A stretch of 64,000 nucleotides of DNA from AEGEAN-183 sp045563675 (GTDB lineage Bacteria; Pseudomonadota; Gammaproteobacteria; Magnimaribacterales; Magnimaribacteraceae). Positions 15,433 to 24,036 of this stretch are shown one piece after another. Made by a program: the position numbers and the translations under genes. The stretch spans positions 186,001 through 250,000 of the forward strand of contig JBJLIX010000001.1 in NCBI GenBank assembly GCA_045563675.1, given 5' to 3'. The notes beneath the pieces are model-generated. The model was not told the origin of the DNA. It made no database searches and saw nothing but the letters and a program-made list of their open reading frames with translations. Position 1 is the first letter of the stretch; every line of letters begins with the position of its first letter.

Positions 15433-17712
15433 TTAAAATTTATAATTAAATTTAATTCCGTAATTTCTTCCTGGTAAAGGAACTTCATCTTTCACAAAAG
15501 AAGAATGGTTTCTTGCGGCCTCATCTAAAAGATTCTTGGCAAATAAGGAGAAGCTAAAATCACTGTCATTATTAAGACTGTATGTCTTATTAATTCTAAG
15601 ATCTAACATATCATAACCTTCAGTTTTAGTTTCACTCTCTGCAATATCATCTTGCTTTTGAACATCTTTTAGACTTAGTTTTAACTCTAAATCATTTTCT
15701 GAGTAAGATATGGAGTAAATATTCCTTGCTGGAACTATTCTTGGAATATTGCTTCCATCTTTAAACTCACCCAAAAGTGAATCTCTACCAAATGATAAAG
15801 TTAGGGTACCCCTTGCTAAGTCCATAGTTCTGCCAAACTGAAATTCATACCCTCTAATTTCAGCATCCCTTTGCAGGTAATTTGCTAGAATTAAACCTTC
15901 ATGATCTCCATGTTCTTCTTCATGTTCTTCTTCATGTTCTTCTTCGTGTTCTTCATGTTCTTCTTCAGTTTCATCTCGAAGATAAATATAGTTATCTACA
16001 TCATTTCTGAAGTATGTAAATTCACCAAAAAAGCCTTCATTTTGATACTTAAAAGTTATATCTACGTTATTAGAAGTTTCTGAATCTAAAGTGGTATTAC
16101 CAACTTCAAACCTAGAAGTTGCTAAATGAGGACCATTCATGAATAGCTCTACTGCAGAAGGGGCTCTTTCAACTCTAGCGTAACTAAAACTTACATCTAA
16201 ATTGTCATTAATATCGGCTCCTAAACTTAAAGCTAAACTTGTATTGTTAATATCTCTATCAAAATACTCCATTTCTTCTTCATGTTCTTCCTCTTCATGA
16301 CCATCCTCATCATGGTCTTCATCATGACCATGTTCCTCATGACTTAGAGACCCTGCTCTAGATATTCTGTCATGCCTAATACCAAAATCTAAATGGGCTC
16401 TATTAAGCTGTTTACTGATGTAATAACCAAAAGAATTTTCCTTATTGTCTGATGGATTCATAAAAGCTTCAGCTCCAATAATAGAAAGATCTTCACTGAC
16501 TATGTTAATTACCATTTTTTGTAAAAGACTATCATTAGACAAGTCAAAAATAGCTCCATACTCTTTTGCAATGTTCTTAAACTCAGTTGGGCCTTCAGAA
16601 TGATGCTCATCTTCATGGCCATCTTCTTCATGTTCTTCTTCAGCTTCTGCATGTTGCTCCATTAAAGAATAGTCAGTATCTCTGAAGAAATAGCTTATTT
16701 CCTTAACAAGTGAGTTATTAAGCGTATAAGAACCTTCTAGGTTGAGAATATCAGAATTCGTTGTAGAAAAGATTCTCTCATCTTCATGCCCTTCTTCATC
16801 ATGACCATCTTCATCATGACCATCTTCATCATGATCTTCTTCATGTCCATGTTCATCATGTCCTTCTCCATGAAAAGGGATTCCATATAAGCTTTCAATT
16901 TTGTTAGAAGACACCCCAAAGTAACCCCAATCTCCAGTTTTAGAAATTCCTATTCTTCTAGATTTTGACTCAAAATCTGAATTGGCTAAGAACCTCATAT
17001 CTTCTTCATGCTCTTCATGGCCCTCCTCCTCTTCATGATGGTCCTCATCGTGGTCATCATCGTGGTGCTCTTCCTCTCTGTGAATAACAGCACCATGAGG
17101 GATATCAAAGTTACCAAACTGTAAATCTTTATATGCTAGGCTTAGATTTAAACCTCCAATATTATTTTGAAAGGAGAAGTTATATGCATCTCCGTCATTA
17201 ACTGATTGAGACTCCGCACCCAGCCTTATCTCTGGTTTTATAAAATCTACTCTAGCAATGGTGTTATCAACAATATTTACTATCCCACCAATTGATCCAT
17301 TGGAATAAAGTAATGAGGAAGGACCTCTAACAATCTCGATTTGTTGAATATTATTCAGATCAATTTCATTAATATGATCTGCTCCTAGTCCTGAAACATC
17401 TCTCATCACCATTCCATTATTTAGTACTTTCACTCTACTGCCTGACATGCCTCGAATAACAGGCTGTCCTACTCCAGATCCGAAATCAGTAGAATAAACA
17501 CCTAATAAGTCGTCTATAGACTCACCTAAACTTTGCGAAGCCGAAGAGGATATATTGTCTCCATTTACTATATGAAGTGGATTTTCTATATCTGATAATA
17601 TTTGATCAACAAAAGAAGAGGTAACAACAACTTCCTCTAGTTCTTCTTCTGCTACTAATATATTTGTTGTAAGAGCACTAATTAGTATAAGTGCGAATTT
17701 GTAGTTTTTCAT
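15433..17712 (-). CDS. TonB-dependent receptor with five His/Asp/Glu-rich insertions (probable zinc or other metal importer)
   Basis: 759 residues. A signal peptide and a TonB-box-like LEEVVVTSS (25-33) are followed by a plug domain (QPVIRGMSGSRVKVLNNG, EIVRGPSSLLYSNGSIGG) and a beta-barrel ending in NYGIKFNYKF with a terminal Phe. Five low-complexity His/Asp/Glu blocks interrupt the barrel at about 211-238, 281-312, 353-373, 458-480 and 582-605, placed where extracellular loops would be. The zinc receptor ZnuD also has His-rich loops, so zinc capture is the leading idea. A small exported CxxC protein is encoded 40 bp upstream. Receptor identity is certain; metal specificity is inferred. Confidence 0.9.
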   Translation of the reverse strand: MKNYKFALILISALTTNILVAEEELEEVVVTSSFVDQILSDIENPLHIVNGDNISSSASQSLGESIDDLLGVYSTDFGSGVGQPVIRGMSGSRVKVLNNGMVMRDVSGLGADHINEIDLNNIQQIEIVRGPSSLLYSNGSIGGIVNIVDNTIARVDFIKPEIRLGAESQSVNDGDAYNFSFQNNIGGLNLSLAYKDLQFGNFDIPHGAVIHREEEHHDDDHDEDHHEEEEGHEEHEEDMRFLANSDFESKSRRIGISKTGDWGYFGVSSNKIESLYGIPFHGEGHDEHGHEEDHDEDGHDEDGHDEEGHEDERIFSTTNSDILNLEGSYTLNNSLVKEISYFFRDTDYSLMEQHAEAEEEHEEDGHEDEHHSEGPTEFKNIAKEYGAIFDLSNDSLLQKMVINIVSEDLSIIGAEAFMNPSDNKENSFGYYISKQLNRAHLDFGIRHDRISRAGSLSHEEHGHDEDHDEDGHEEEEHEEEMEYFDRDINNTSLALSLGADINDNLDVSFSYARVERAPSAVELFMNGPHLATSRFEVGNTTLDSETSNNVDITFKYQNEGFFGEFTYFRNDVDNYIYLRDETEEEHEEHEEEHEEEHEEEHGDHEGLILANYLQRDAEIRGYEFQFGRTMDLARGTLTLSFGRDSLLGEFKDGSNIPRIVPARNIYSISYSENDLELKLSLKDVQKQDDIAESETKTEGYDMLDLRINKTYSLNNDSDFSFSLFAKNLLDEAARNHSSFVKDEVPLPGRNYGIKFNYKF

Positions 17713-17752
17713 ACTACCTCCTGTAAAAATTAAAATTTAAAGAAAGAAAAAT

Positions 17753-18025
17753 TTAATTTTTAGGAGGTGCTCTTGAGTAATAGCTATTGGGGGTAATTAA
17801 AACAAAATCTTCATTTAGATAACCTATGTCTATAGAGATCTCGAAAACTTTGTTTTGAATAGTAAAAGATTGATTCTCTTCAGCTATTTCAATAATACAT
17901 AAATGGCATTCTGATTCATAAGAAAAATCATCAGAAAACTCATGTAAAAAAGAGTCTGAAGATACAGAAGTTACAAAGAGTAACCCTGCTAAAAGAATGA
18001 AATATTTCTTTTTAAAAAATTTCAC
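17753..18025 (-). CDS. Small exported CxxC protein upstream of the metal receptor
   Basis: 90 residues from GTG with a hydrophobic signal segment (about 8-24). The mature part has the motif ECHLC and ends SRAPPKN. Such short exported proteins with one Cys pair and an RAPP-type tail occur beside ZnuD-like and copper-related genes (DUF2946-like). It is the leading gene of a two-gene unit with the TonB receptor. A metal-binding or accessory role is inference. An in-frame ATG is absent; the ATG 9 nt upstream is closed by a TGA. Confidence 0.65.
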   Translation of the reverse strand: MKFFKKKYFILLAGLLFVTSVSSDSFLHEFSDDFSYESECHLCIIEIAEENQSFTIQNKVFEISIDIGYLNEDFVLITPNSYYSRAPPKN

Positions 18026-18059
18026 GACGCCATTTTGAACTTTTTTTTTCTTTTATCAA

Positions 18060-18091
18060 CTAATAATTTTTAAAATTGAATCAATTATTAG
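18060..18091. repeat. AT-rich perfect inverted repeat
   Basis: CTAATAATT (18060-18068) and AATTATTAG (18083-18091) are perfect 9-bp arms around a 14-bp centre. They lie between the ADC-family stop codon and the start of the small CxxC gene. There is no T-tract after either arm, so a terminator is unlikely. Its position suits an operator for the receptor operon, but it does not match the Zur or Fur consensus I know. Confidence 0.4.
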
Positions 18092-18996
18092 CCTTTAAAA
18101 TTTGAATCCCATCCTGCAGGTTTAAAAGCTACAATCCGCAAATCAGAACAGTGCATCTTTAATTCTGGCTTAAATTCCCAGCTTTTAATTAGCCCTCCAA
18201 AATACAATTCTTCATCATAAATAACTAATGAATCAGTATTCTCATCCCAAGGAGAGAAATGCATAGTAGCTGAGAATGCTTGTTTATAGCGAGTTTGTTT
18301 AGCAACAAAGTTTGCTTTTAGTGGATTTTGTCTTGGCGTAATACAAGACCCCTCAGGCGTAATTTCATCTATTTCTACAACAACATGACCATCATTGGTT
18401 TCAGGAAGCCTAGCAGATAGAGACAATACTTTATTACCTTGGTGTGAAGCTTCAAAAACCACATTTTTATTATCAGGATAATCAAAGTTCAGATCAGCTA
18501 AGTCAGGGTGTTTTGGGAAGCCCCAAATTTCTCTTCCACCAGCAATAGCAGCAAGCGCTCCAAGGGCATAACCATCTTTAGCAGGTCCACAAAGGACTCG
18601 ATGACACCAAGTAAGTGCCTTAGGAGCAATAACGTTGTAAGAAAATTGATTCTCATAGGGAAGATCTATTGGATCTGATTTATCTGTTACTGGAAAAGAA
18701 TACCAAGTCTCTAGATAAGGGTTAATACTATCTGTTGGACCACAATCAGTATCAGTAAAATTATTACACCATATCTGTACCGGTACATCACCACCGACTG
18801 TAACGGGACGATGATTCTCATGTTCAAATTCTTTTAAAACCTCAGATAGAAGTGCCTTTCCGTAAACAATTATATTAGAACTACTAAGCCTCAACGGAAT
18901 TCTATTCACATGACCATCTGAGGCCAGATAAGAATCAGTTTGAATCCATTGGTCAAACCATTTATTAGAAAAAGTCTTTTCTTCTATTTCTCTCAT
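18088..18996 (-). CDS. Acetoacetate decarboxylase family protein
   Basis: 302 residues. The family signature is GGREIWGFPKHPDLADLNF (153-171). In acetoacetate decarboxylase this region holds two adjacent lysines, one forming the Schiff base and one lowering its pKa. Here the pair is K162-H163, so the second lysine is replaced. VLCGPAKDGYALGALAA precedes it as in the family. The enzyme may act on another beta-keto acid or as a non-decarboxylating lyase. The upstream neighbour is a HemL-like aminotransferase (35 bp), suggesting a shared catabolic task. Confidence 0.8.
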   Translation of the reverse strand: MREIEEKTFSNKWFDQWIQTDSYLASDGHVNRIPLRLSSSNIIVYGKALLSEVLKEFEHENHRPVTVGGDVPVQIWCNNFTDTDCGPTDSINPYLETWYSFPVTDKSDPIDLPYENQFSYNVIAPKALTWCHRVLCGPAKDGYALGALAAIAGGREIWGFPKHPDLADLNFDYPDNKNVVFEASHQGNKVLSLSARLPETNDGHVVVEIDEITPEGSCITPRQNPLKANFVAKQTRYKQAFSATMHFSPWDENTDSLVIYDEELYFGGLIKSWEFKPELKMHCSDLRIVAFKPAGWDSNFKG

Positions 18997-19031
18997 TCCC
19001 CCCAGACAATTCTGATATTAGTCTTGCATAA

Positions 19032-20405
19032 TTAAATTAATCCATCTTCCCTCAAATCCTGAAAGGCGTTTTTAAAAGCTTCAATAACCTGATCAATTAC
19101 ATCTGGCTTGTGAGCATATGAAATGAACGCTAGATGGATTCCAGGTACGATTACATTGTGACCAAGTAGATGTAGATAGAACTCCTTTTCCAAAGAATAA
19201 TTACTAGGATCTATATCGCGCGATGACTCTATGGTCTCACCACCAAAAATTAGGTGCATCATGGAACCTGCATTCATTATCTGAGCTGGAATATTATTGG
19301 ATCTACAAAATTCATTAATTTCAGATGCTAGTCTGTCTCCCTGCTCATGCAAATAGGGATAAATCTCCTCTTTATTCTCTTTTAAATACTCTAGCATGCC
19401 AATTCCCCCGGCCATTGTGAGCGGATTACCACTAAATGTTCCTCCAGCAAAGATAGCTGGAGTTTTATCGTCTCCTGAAAAAGCATTCATTACCTTTTTA
19501 GATCCAGCAACTACCCCAATCGGCAGAGCACCGCCAGCTGCTTTTCCATAAGTCACTAGGTCAGGCTTGATGTCGTAGTACTGCTGGCAACCACCATATT
19601 CAATCCTAAAGCCAGTTATGACTTCATCAAACATTAGAAGCACTTCACATTCGGTGCAGACTTCATGTAAACCTTTTAAAAACTCTTGATTATCTAGCCT
19701 GGGATTAGAGCTTTGTACTGGTTCAATGACAACTAGTGCCAAGTTATCTTTATGTTTACGAATAAGTTCGTAAGCATTGGTATCGCGATAAGGCAACATC
19801 ATCATTAGATCTTTTGCAACTACTTCAGGGATACCCGCTCCAAGCGTTGTGCTTGAAGGTGTTGAACGTTCGCTCTTAAAATCAGCTTTAACCAACGCGT
19901 AGTCATGAATCCCATGGTAAGACCCATCAAATAAGGCTACAATTTTTTTACCGGTTACTGCTCGAGCTGCTCGGAATGCAAACATAGTAGCTTCACTACC
20001 AGAATTACAGAACATCACTTCGTCCACTGCAACTGATGACTCTTTAATCAGTTCAGCAAGTCGTGCTTGTAGGCCATTTGGAATTCCATAATGCCAACCC
20101 TTTTCAATTTGCGAGGCAATTGCAGCTTGCACTGGTTCTGGTCTATTACCGAGTACGTTTGGACCGAAACCAGCTGTTAAATCTATATAACGATTTCCAT
20201 CTAAATCAGTTAAGTAAGGCCCTTCAGCTGAATCTATATAAATTTGATGTGGGAGATCAACAGTTTGAACAACTTCTTGAGCTAAAGCATCTTGACCACG
20301 ACTAGCTAATTCTTCACATTTAGCTGTTCTATTAATAAGCTTTTCTCTTACAGCAAGTGATTTTTTACCTAGTTTGGGCTCTACCTGTTTGCTAGCGATG
20401 CTCAT
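19032..20405 (-). CDS. Class III aminotransferase, HemL-like (second copy type)
   Basis: 457 residues. Landmarks are FCNSGSEATMFAFRAARA (PLP phosphate), the Tyr/His pair in DGSYHGIHDYA, D260 in LLMFDEVITGFR (PLP ring) and K288 in VTYGKAAGGALPIG (Schiff base). It is longer than canonical HemL by an N-terminal extension of about 40 residues, which fits class III enzymes such as beta-amino-acid or diamine aminotransferases. It is only distantly related to the protein at 2081-3316. It is likely co-transcribed with the ADC-family gene. Confidence 0.82.
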   Translation of the reverse strand: MSIASKQVEPKLGKKSLAVREKLINRTAKCEELASRGQDALAQEVVQTVDLPHQIYIDSAEGPYLTDLDGNRYIDLTAGFGPNVLGNRPEPVQAAIASQIEKGWHYGIPNGLQARLAELIKESSVAVDEVMFCNSGSEATMFAFRAARAVTGKKIVALFDGSYHGIHDYALVKADFKSERSTPSSTTLGAGIPEVVAKDLMMMLPYRDTNAYELIRKHKDNLALVVIEPVQSSNPRLDNQEFLKGLHEVCTECEVLLMFDEVITGFRIEYGGCQQYYDIKPDLVTYGKAAGGALPIGVVAGSKKVMNAFSGDDKTPAIFAGGTFSGNPLTMAGGIGMLEYLKENKEEIYPYLHEQGDRLASEINEFCRSNNIPAQIMNAGSMMHLIFGGETIESSRDIDPSNYSLEKEFYLHLLGHNVIVPGIHLAFISYAHKPDVIDQVIEAFKNAFQDLREDGLI

Positions 20406-20501
20406 TATCAGTCCTCCCTTTTGTTAATAATTAGAGTGTAGCATTCAACTATCTTAACTTAATAATCTTATTCCTCTCTACTTAATGGTTACTCTTATCT
20501 T

Positions 20502-20927
20502 TTAGCTAAAATCCTTCAACATTTTTCTAAGTTCTAACTGATGTTTCTCTTCCTGTCCTATAAGTCCTCGAGTGTATTCTTCTAAGTATACTGACTCATC
20601 AACAACTGTGCTTAGTAGCTTTTTATAGAGGTTTAGAGCATGAATTTCATGAGCTAAACTTTCTTCCAGAATATCTTTTATTGAGTGGTTATTGGTTTCA
20701 ACAATTTTGGCAATTTTCTGACTTGGATGACCGTCTAAGCCAGTCAATAATTCTCCAGCTTGTTGGGCATGTTGTAATGACTCATTAGCTTGTTCCTTAA
20801 GAAACTCTACTATTGGAAGCCTATAAGGACCGGTTATCATAAGAGAATAGTGTGTATATCTCACAACTCCGGCAAGCTCATACTCCATTATTTCATTTAA
20901 TATTTTGTTTACTTTTTTTATGTTCAT
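20502..20927 (-). CDS. Ferritin-like diiron protein (bacterioferritin/Dps-like)
   Basis: 141 residues predicted as a four-helix bundle. Candidate iron ligands lie in MEYELAGVVRYTHY (Glu), NESLQHAQQ (Glu and His), HEIHALNLY (Glu and His) and GQEEKHQLEL (Glu and His), the ExxH pattern of ferritins and bacterioferritins. The heme-ligand Met of true Bfr is not obvious. It probably stores or detoxifies iron in the cytosol. A Fur-box-like sequence lies 52 bp upstream of the start, supporting iron-linked regulation. Confidence 0.8.
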   Translation of the reverse strand: MNIKKVNKILNEIMEYELAGVVRYTHYSLMITGPYRLPIVEFLKEQANESLQHAQQAGELLTGLDGHPSQKIAKIVETNNHSIKDILEESLAHEIHALNLYKKLLSTVVDESVYLEEYTRGLIGQEEKHQLELRKMLKDFS

Positions 20928-20978
20928 GAAGTTAATTTACCAAAAAAAAATTACTTTTCTCTTATTGGAAATGCTAAG

Positions 20979-20997
20979 GATTTTGAGAATCATTATG
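20979..20997. promoter_or_regulatory. Fur-box-like operator
   Basis: GATTTTGAGAATCATTATG matches 15 of 19 positions of the classical Fur consensus (GATAATGATAATCATTATC). It lies in the 155-bp divergent region between the ferritin-like gene and the DUF2147 gene. The rest of that region is AT-rich promoter-like sequence with no gene. Functional binding is inferred from the match only. Confidence 0.5.
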
Positions 20998-21082
20998 GTT
21001 TACTGCACACAACGCTGACTTAACTCGACAAATGTTATAAAAATTCCATTAAAAGAACTCAGTTATATGGCATTATTGAAGT

Positions 21083-21568
21083 ATGAAAAAAGTCTTAGCA
21101 TTATTAATTCTAGTAGCTCCGCAATTTCTATTCTCAAACTATGAAGATTCTTTAAAAGGTTATTGGCATGGCTTTGGATTAATTGTCCAAATTAAAGATT
21201 GTGAGGATAAGATTTGTGGATTAATAGAACATATGTTTGTTGAAGATGGAGAAGATCCTAAACTAATACTGGATGAAAATAATAAGGATAAAAACTTAAG
21301 AACAAGAACATTAATAGGTTCCAATATTCTCTATGAGATAGATAAAAAACCAGATTCAAAAAAAACCTTTATTGGAAAAATTTACAACCCTGAAGAAGGT
21401 AAATCTTATAAATCTAAAATAAGACAACTAGATAATGGCAATCTAGAAATAAAAGGATGCTTTGCTGTAGTTTGTCGTAAGGTAGGAGAGTGGTTACCTT
21501 TGAATGTCACTATAAATAATGAAGGCAATAGAGTTGCTGAATTAGCAAAACCTTTAGCTATTTTTTAA
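21083..21568 (+). CDS. DUF2147 family exported protein
   Basis: 161 residues with a signal peptide (MKKVLALLILVAPQFLFS). LKGYWHG near the mature N-terminus, the CEDKICGLIEH Cys pair, GKIYNPEEGKSYKSKI and IKGCFAVVCRKVGEW are the hallmarks of DUF2147 (PF09917), a lipocalin-like beta-rich periplasmic family of unknown role. It is divergent from the ferritin-like gene and shares its regulatory region. It is convergent with the DoxX gene, 24 bp apart. Confidence 0.8.
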   Translation: MKKVLALLILVAPQFLFSNYEDSLKGYWHGFGLIVQIKDCEDKICGLIEHMFVEDGEDPKLILDENNKDKNLRTRTLIGSNILYEIDKKPDSKKTFIGKIYNPEEGKSYKSKIRQLDNGNLEIKGCFAVVCRKVGEWLPLNVTINNEGNRVAELAKPLAIF

Positions 21569-21592
21569 ACTTTATCCAAAACCGCAATAAAA

Positions 21593-22018
21593 TTAATGTC
21601 CTACAGCTGGATTAAATTCTGGTCTAGTTACTGAATAGGCCCAATAGAAGAAAAGGAACTGAAGGACTAGGCGAAAGTAAAGCAAAGAGATTGAAATATC
21701 TGGGAATTCTTCAGGTGTAATAGCCATATAGATATTAGCAGGATAAACAGCAATAAGAAGAAAAAGCAAACCCCATCCAGCTATTTTACGTAATCTTGGT
21801 ATCAAGACTCCAATACCACCTAAAACCTCAAAAAATCCACTTATATAAACAGCCTCCAAATGCATTGGAAAAGCTGGCGGCATGATTAATAAATAAAAAT
21901 CTGGGTTAATAAAATGATCTACACCAAAATTTATAAAAAAAGCAGCCAGTCCAAATAAAGCTATTTTTTTCCACAATCCATGAGGAAGGTTTAAGGCTTT
22001 AGAGAGTTTTAATAACAA
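21593..22018 (-). CDS. DoxX family membrane protein
   Basis: 141 residues, four membrane helices, starting at TTG. The FxxxGVDHFINPDFY segment, IMPPAFPMHLEAVYISGFFE, GGIGVLIPRLRKIAGWGLL and YPANIYMA are typical of DoxX-like integral membrane proteins. It has a close paralogue at 30678-31096, about three quarters identical by eye over the first half, which is frameshifted and sits in the guaA-adjacent array. Family members occur near redox and sulfur genes, but the function is not settled. Confidence 0.8.
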   Translation of the reverse strand: MLLKLSKALNLPHGLWKKIALFGLAAFFINFGVDHFINPDFYLLIMPPAFPMHLEAVYISGFFEVLGGIGVLIPRLRKIAGWGLLFLLIAVYPANIYMAITPEEFPDISISLLYFRLVLQFLFFYWAYSVTRPEFNPAVGH

Positions 22019-22069
22019 GCTTATTTACTATTATTATTTAGAGATTAGCCACTATGTTTATAAGCTTTT

Positions 22070-22555
22070 TCAGTTTCCATGTTTTTTTAACCAAAACATC
22101 TGGGTAACTATTCCAATGAAATAAATTATCAAAAAGCTTAGATGAAAATTCACTAACAAAGGATCTTCAAAAGAATCAATAAAAGGGTCTCCGACAGGCA
22201 ATCTTCTTAGAAAATCTGTAATAGCAGGAATCATATGAAATAAGAGCGTGCTAGTATAACCAAGTGCCTGAAAGTATTTTGAGAAAGGTCCAAAGAGCTT
22301 TATTTTTTCCATGATAAAGCCACCTAAAAGAGCAATTAATGTGAGCACAGCTAGCATATGGGCAATACCAAAACCTCCTTGGTTGTAAATCCCTAAAGCA
22401 GAACCAGCTACGATCAATGTTAAGAAGATGTATAGCTTTCCAGACAACTCATCTAAAGAAATTATTTTATATTTAAGTATGGTATAAAACCCACTTAACA
22501 CTGCTCCAACTCCCATTACGGTATGGAACCATCCCAATATCGTCATTTCAGGCAT
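22070..22555 (-). CDS. Integral membrane protein, function unknown
   Basis: 161 residues with about four hydrophobic helices. Repeated His residues (WFHTVMG, FGIAHML, LLFHMIPAI, VNFHLSFL) lie within or beside helices, a pattern that in some families binds heme or metal. No family is recognised with confidence. It is followed by the DoxX gene after 51 bp and preceded by another small membrane protein and a dioxygenase, so a membrane or redox-linked operon (23941 to 21593) is plausible. Confidence 0.6.
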   Translation of the reverse strand: MPEMTILGWFHTVMGVGAVLSGFYTILKYKIISLDELSGKLYIFLTLIVAGSALGIYNQGGFGIAHMLAVLTLIALLGGFIMEKIKLFGPFSKYFQALGYTSTLLFHMIPAITDFLRRLPVGDPFIDSFEDPLLVNFHLSFLIIYFIGIVTQMFWLKKHGN

Positions 22556-22597
22556 TCAAAAGCACCTTATAATTTTTTTCTATTATCTATCAATTTT

Positions 22598-22846
22598 CTA
22601 TTCCTCGCCTGCCTTTTTATTTTTGAAATAGCCCTGAAAGGCAATGTAAGTTTGTATCAGGTTAGCTATAACGAAAGCAAACAAATCTACAAAAATAAAA
22701 ACCGCTGCTCCAGAAAATCTTGCAATACCTGTAAGAACATAACCATTTAATCTTGTTTCATGATTAACGGAACTAACCAAATATAAGCTCATGATGCTCA
22801 AAAATAAAATCACCCATTGGCCATACTGTAAGAAATTTTCTATCAT
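22598..22846 (-). CDS. Small integral membrane protein, function unknown
   Basis: 82 residues with two or three hydrophobic segments (about 10-28, 40-65) and a charged C-terminus (GYFKNKKAGEE). The ATG at 22844-22846 is preceded by AGGAGATATCCA, a good Shine-Dalgarno. It lies 15 bp downstream of the dioxygenase gene and 42 bp upstream of the next membrane gene. No homologue is recognised. Confidence 0.6.
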   Translation of the reverse strand: MIENFLQYGQWVILFLSIMSLYLVSSVNHETRLNGYVLTGIARFSGAAVFIFVDLFAFVIANLIQTYIAFQGYFKNKKAGEE

Positions 22847-22861
22847 TGGATATCTCCTAAT

Positions 22862-23941
22862 TTACTGATTTTCATCTTTCATGTTCAAAAAATTGGCATG
22901 CTTCTTATCAAAAACTGTACAAGCTTTATTATATGACTGACCGCGTATACCGCCTCGGACTGTTGCTGGCTCTATCGACCGATAAAAATCTTTCCAGCTC
23001 TCTGGTAACTTTATGGAATCTGGAGGAGCAAGCCAAAGTCTAAATAAACAACGTTTTTTAGATTCAGTTTCAAAATCGATATAACTAGTTCTTGAGTGAA
23101 ATACTTTGTAATTATTAAGAATTTGTATATCTCCAGGATCTAGATACGTGGTATACATTAGCTCTGGTCTCATTAGAATTTCATCTAATACATCCATTGT
23201 TTCTCTTTGGACCTCTGAGAGAGGCGGCACTCCCTCAAGATTTTGAGCAGACTGAACTCTATTCCGATTCCAATTACAAAATAAGTTGCCATTCTCTTCC
23301 TCATATAATGGCAGACTATAGAAAGGCGCTTCATCCGAAGCTTGTTCATTTTGGCGACTAAAATAAAAATACTGATAAGCTATTTCCGCAAGGTCTGGAC
23401 GCTCTTTAGTCAGATAGTTTTGAGCTGTTACTCCGCTTGATATCATACTTTGACCTCCTGATTTGGCTTTGTTGTAACAAGTTAAGATTGTTAAATCTGC
23501 AACATCAACATGAAAATCAAGTTCTGCACTTGACGAATATCCTCGACCATTGGCTGCACGATAATTCGTTCCAATATCACGAACAGCAGATATATATTGT
23601 GAAGCTAACCCTTGAGGTCTTGCTAAGCCAGCTCTAAGTCCAATAGCCCAAGTCAAAAGTCTAAACTCTTCTTGACTAAGATTCTCCCTAGGTAAACCTC
23701 TAACTATGGCGAGACCTTTCCCGTGATGGGCTTGCGAAAGTGCTTTCGCTATAGTGTTCCAACTAGAGCCAAAATTAAATTCATTTGGGGAATAGTCAAA
23801 CAAACCTCTATCTTCTGTAAATAGGGACTTAATTGATGTGGTTAGCTGTTTTTTTTCTAATTCAGTGATCGAGAAAACCCAGTCATTCTTAGATTTTAAC
23901 TGACTTACATCCCAGGCAGCTGGGGTCTTGAAATTTTTCAC
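22862..23941 (-). CDS. TauD/TfdA family Fe(II)/2-oxoglutarate dioxygenase
   Basis: 359 residues from GTG. The iron facial triad is visible as H-x-D in LDFHVDVADLT and a distal His in NYKVFHSRTSYID. The 2-oxoglutarate-binding Arg is in KKRCLFRLWLAPP. HHGKGLAIVRGLP and LAWAIG-like segments fit the TauD/TfdA fold (PF02668). Relatives hydroxylate sulfonates, phenoxyacids, carnitine precursors or other small acids. The substrate is not predictable here. Confidence 0.85.
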   Translation of the reverse strand: MKNFKTPAAWDVSQLKSKNDWVFSITELEKKQLTTSIKSLFTEDRGLFDYSPNEFNFGSSWNTIAKALSQAHHGKGLAIVRGLPRENLSQEEFRLLTWAIGLRAGLARPQGLASQYISAVRDIGTNYRAANGRGYSSSAELDFHVDVADLTILTCYNKAKSGGQSMISSGVTAQNYLTKERPDLAEIAYQYFYFSRQNEQASDEAPFYSLPLYEEENGNLFCNWNRNRVQSAQNLEGVPPLSEVQRETMDVLDEILMRPELMYTTYLDPGDIQILNNYKVFHSRTSYIDFETESKKRCLFRLWLAPPDSIKLPESWKDFYRSIEPATVRGGIRGQSYNKACTVFDKKHANFLNMKDENQ

Positions 23942-24036
23942 TCCCTCATTTTCTCAAACCTTCCTAGCTCTTTCTACCTATCTTTTACTATATAAATCGT
24001 AAAATTGTCTGTCCAAAGCTATAAAATACTCTAGCA

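Noticed and set aside
15901..17100. DNA-level short repeats (gaagaacat, catcatgacc types)
   Set aside because: They encode the His/Asp/Glu-rich loops of the TonB receptor, so they are codon-level low complexity and not a CRISPR or satellite. Open frames on the other strand there are shadows.
18060..18091. Terminator after the ADC-family gene
   Set aside because: The 9-bp inverted repeat is AT-only apart from its outer C/G and has no T-tract on either side; it is kept only as a possible operator.
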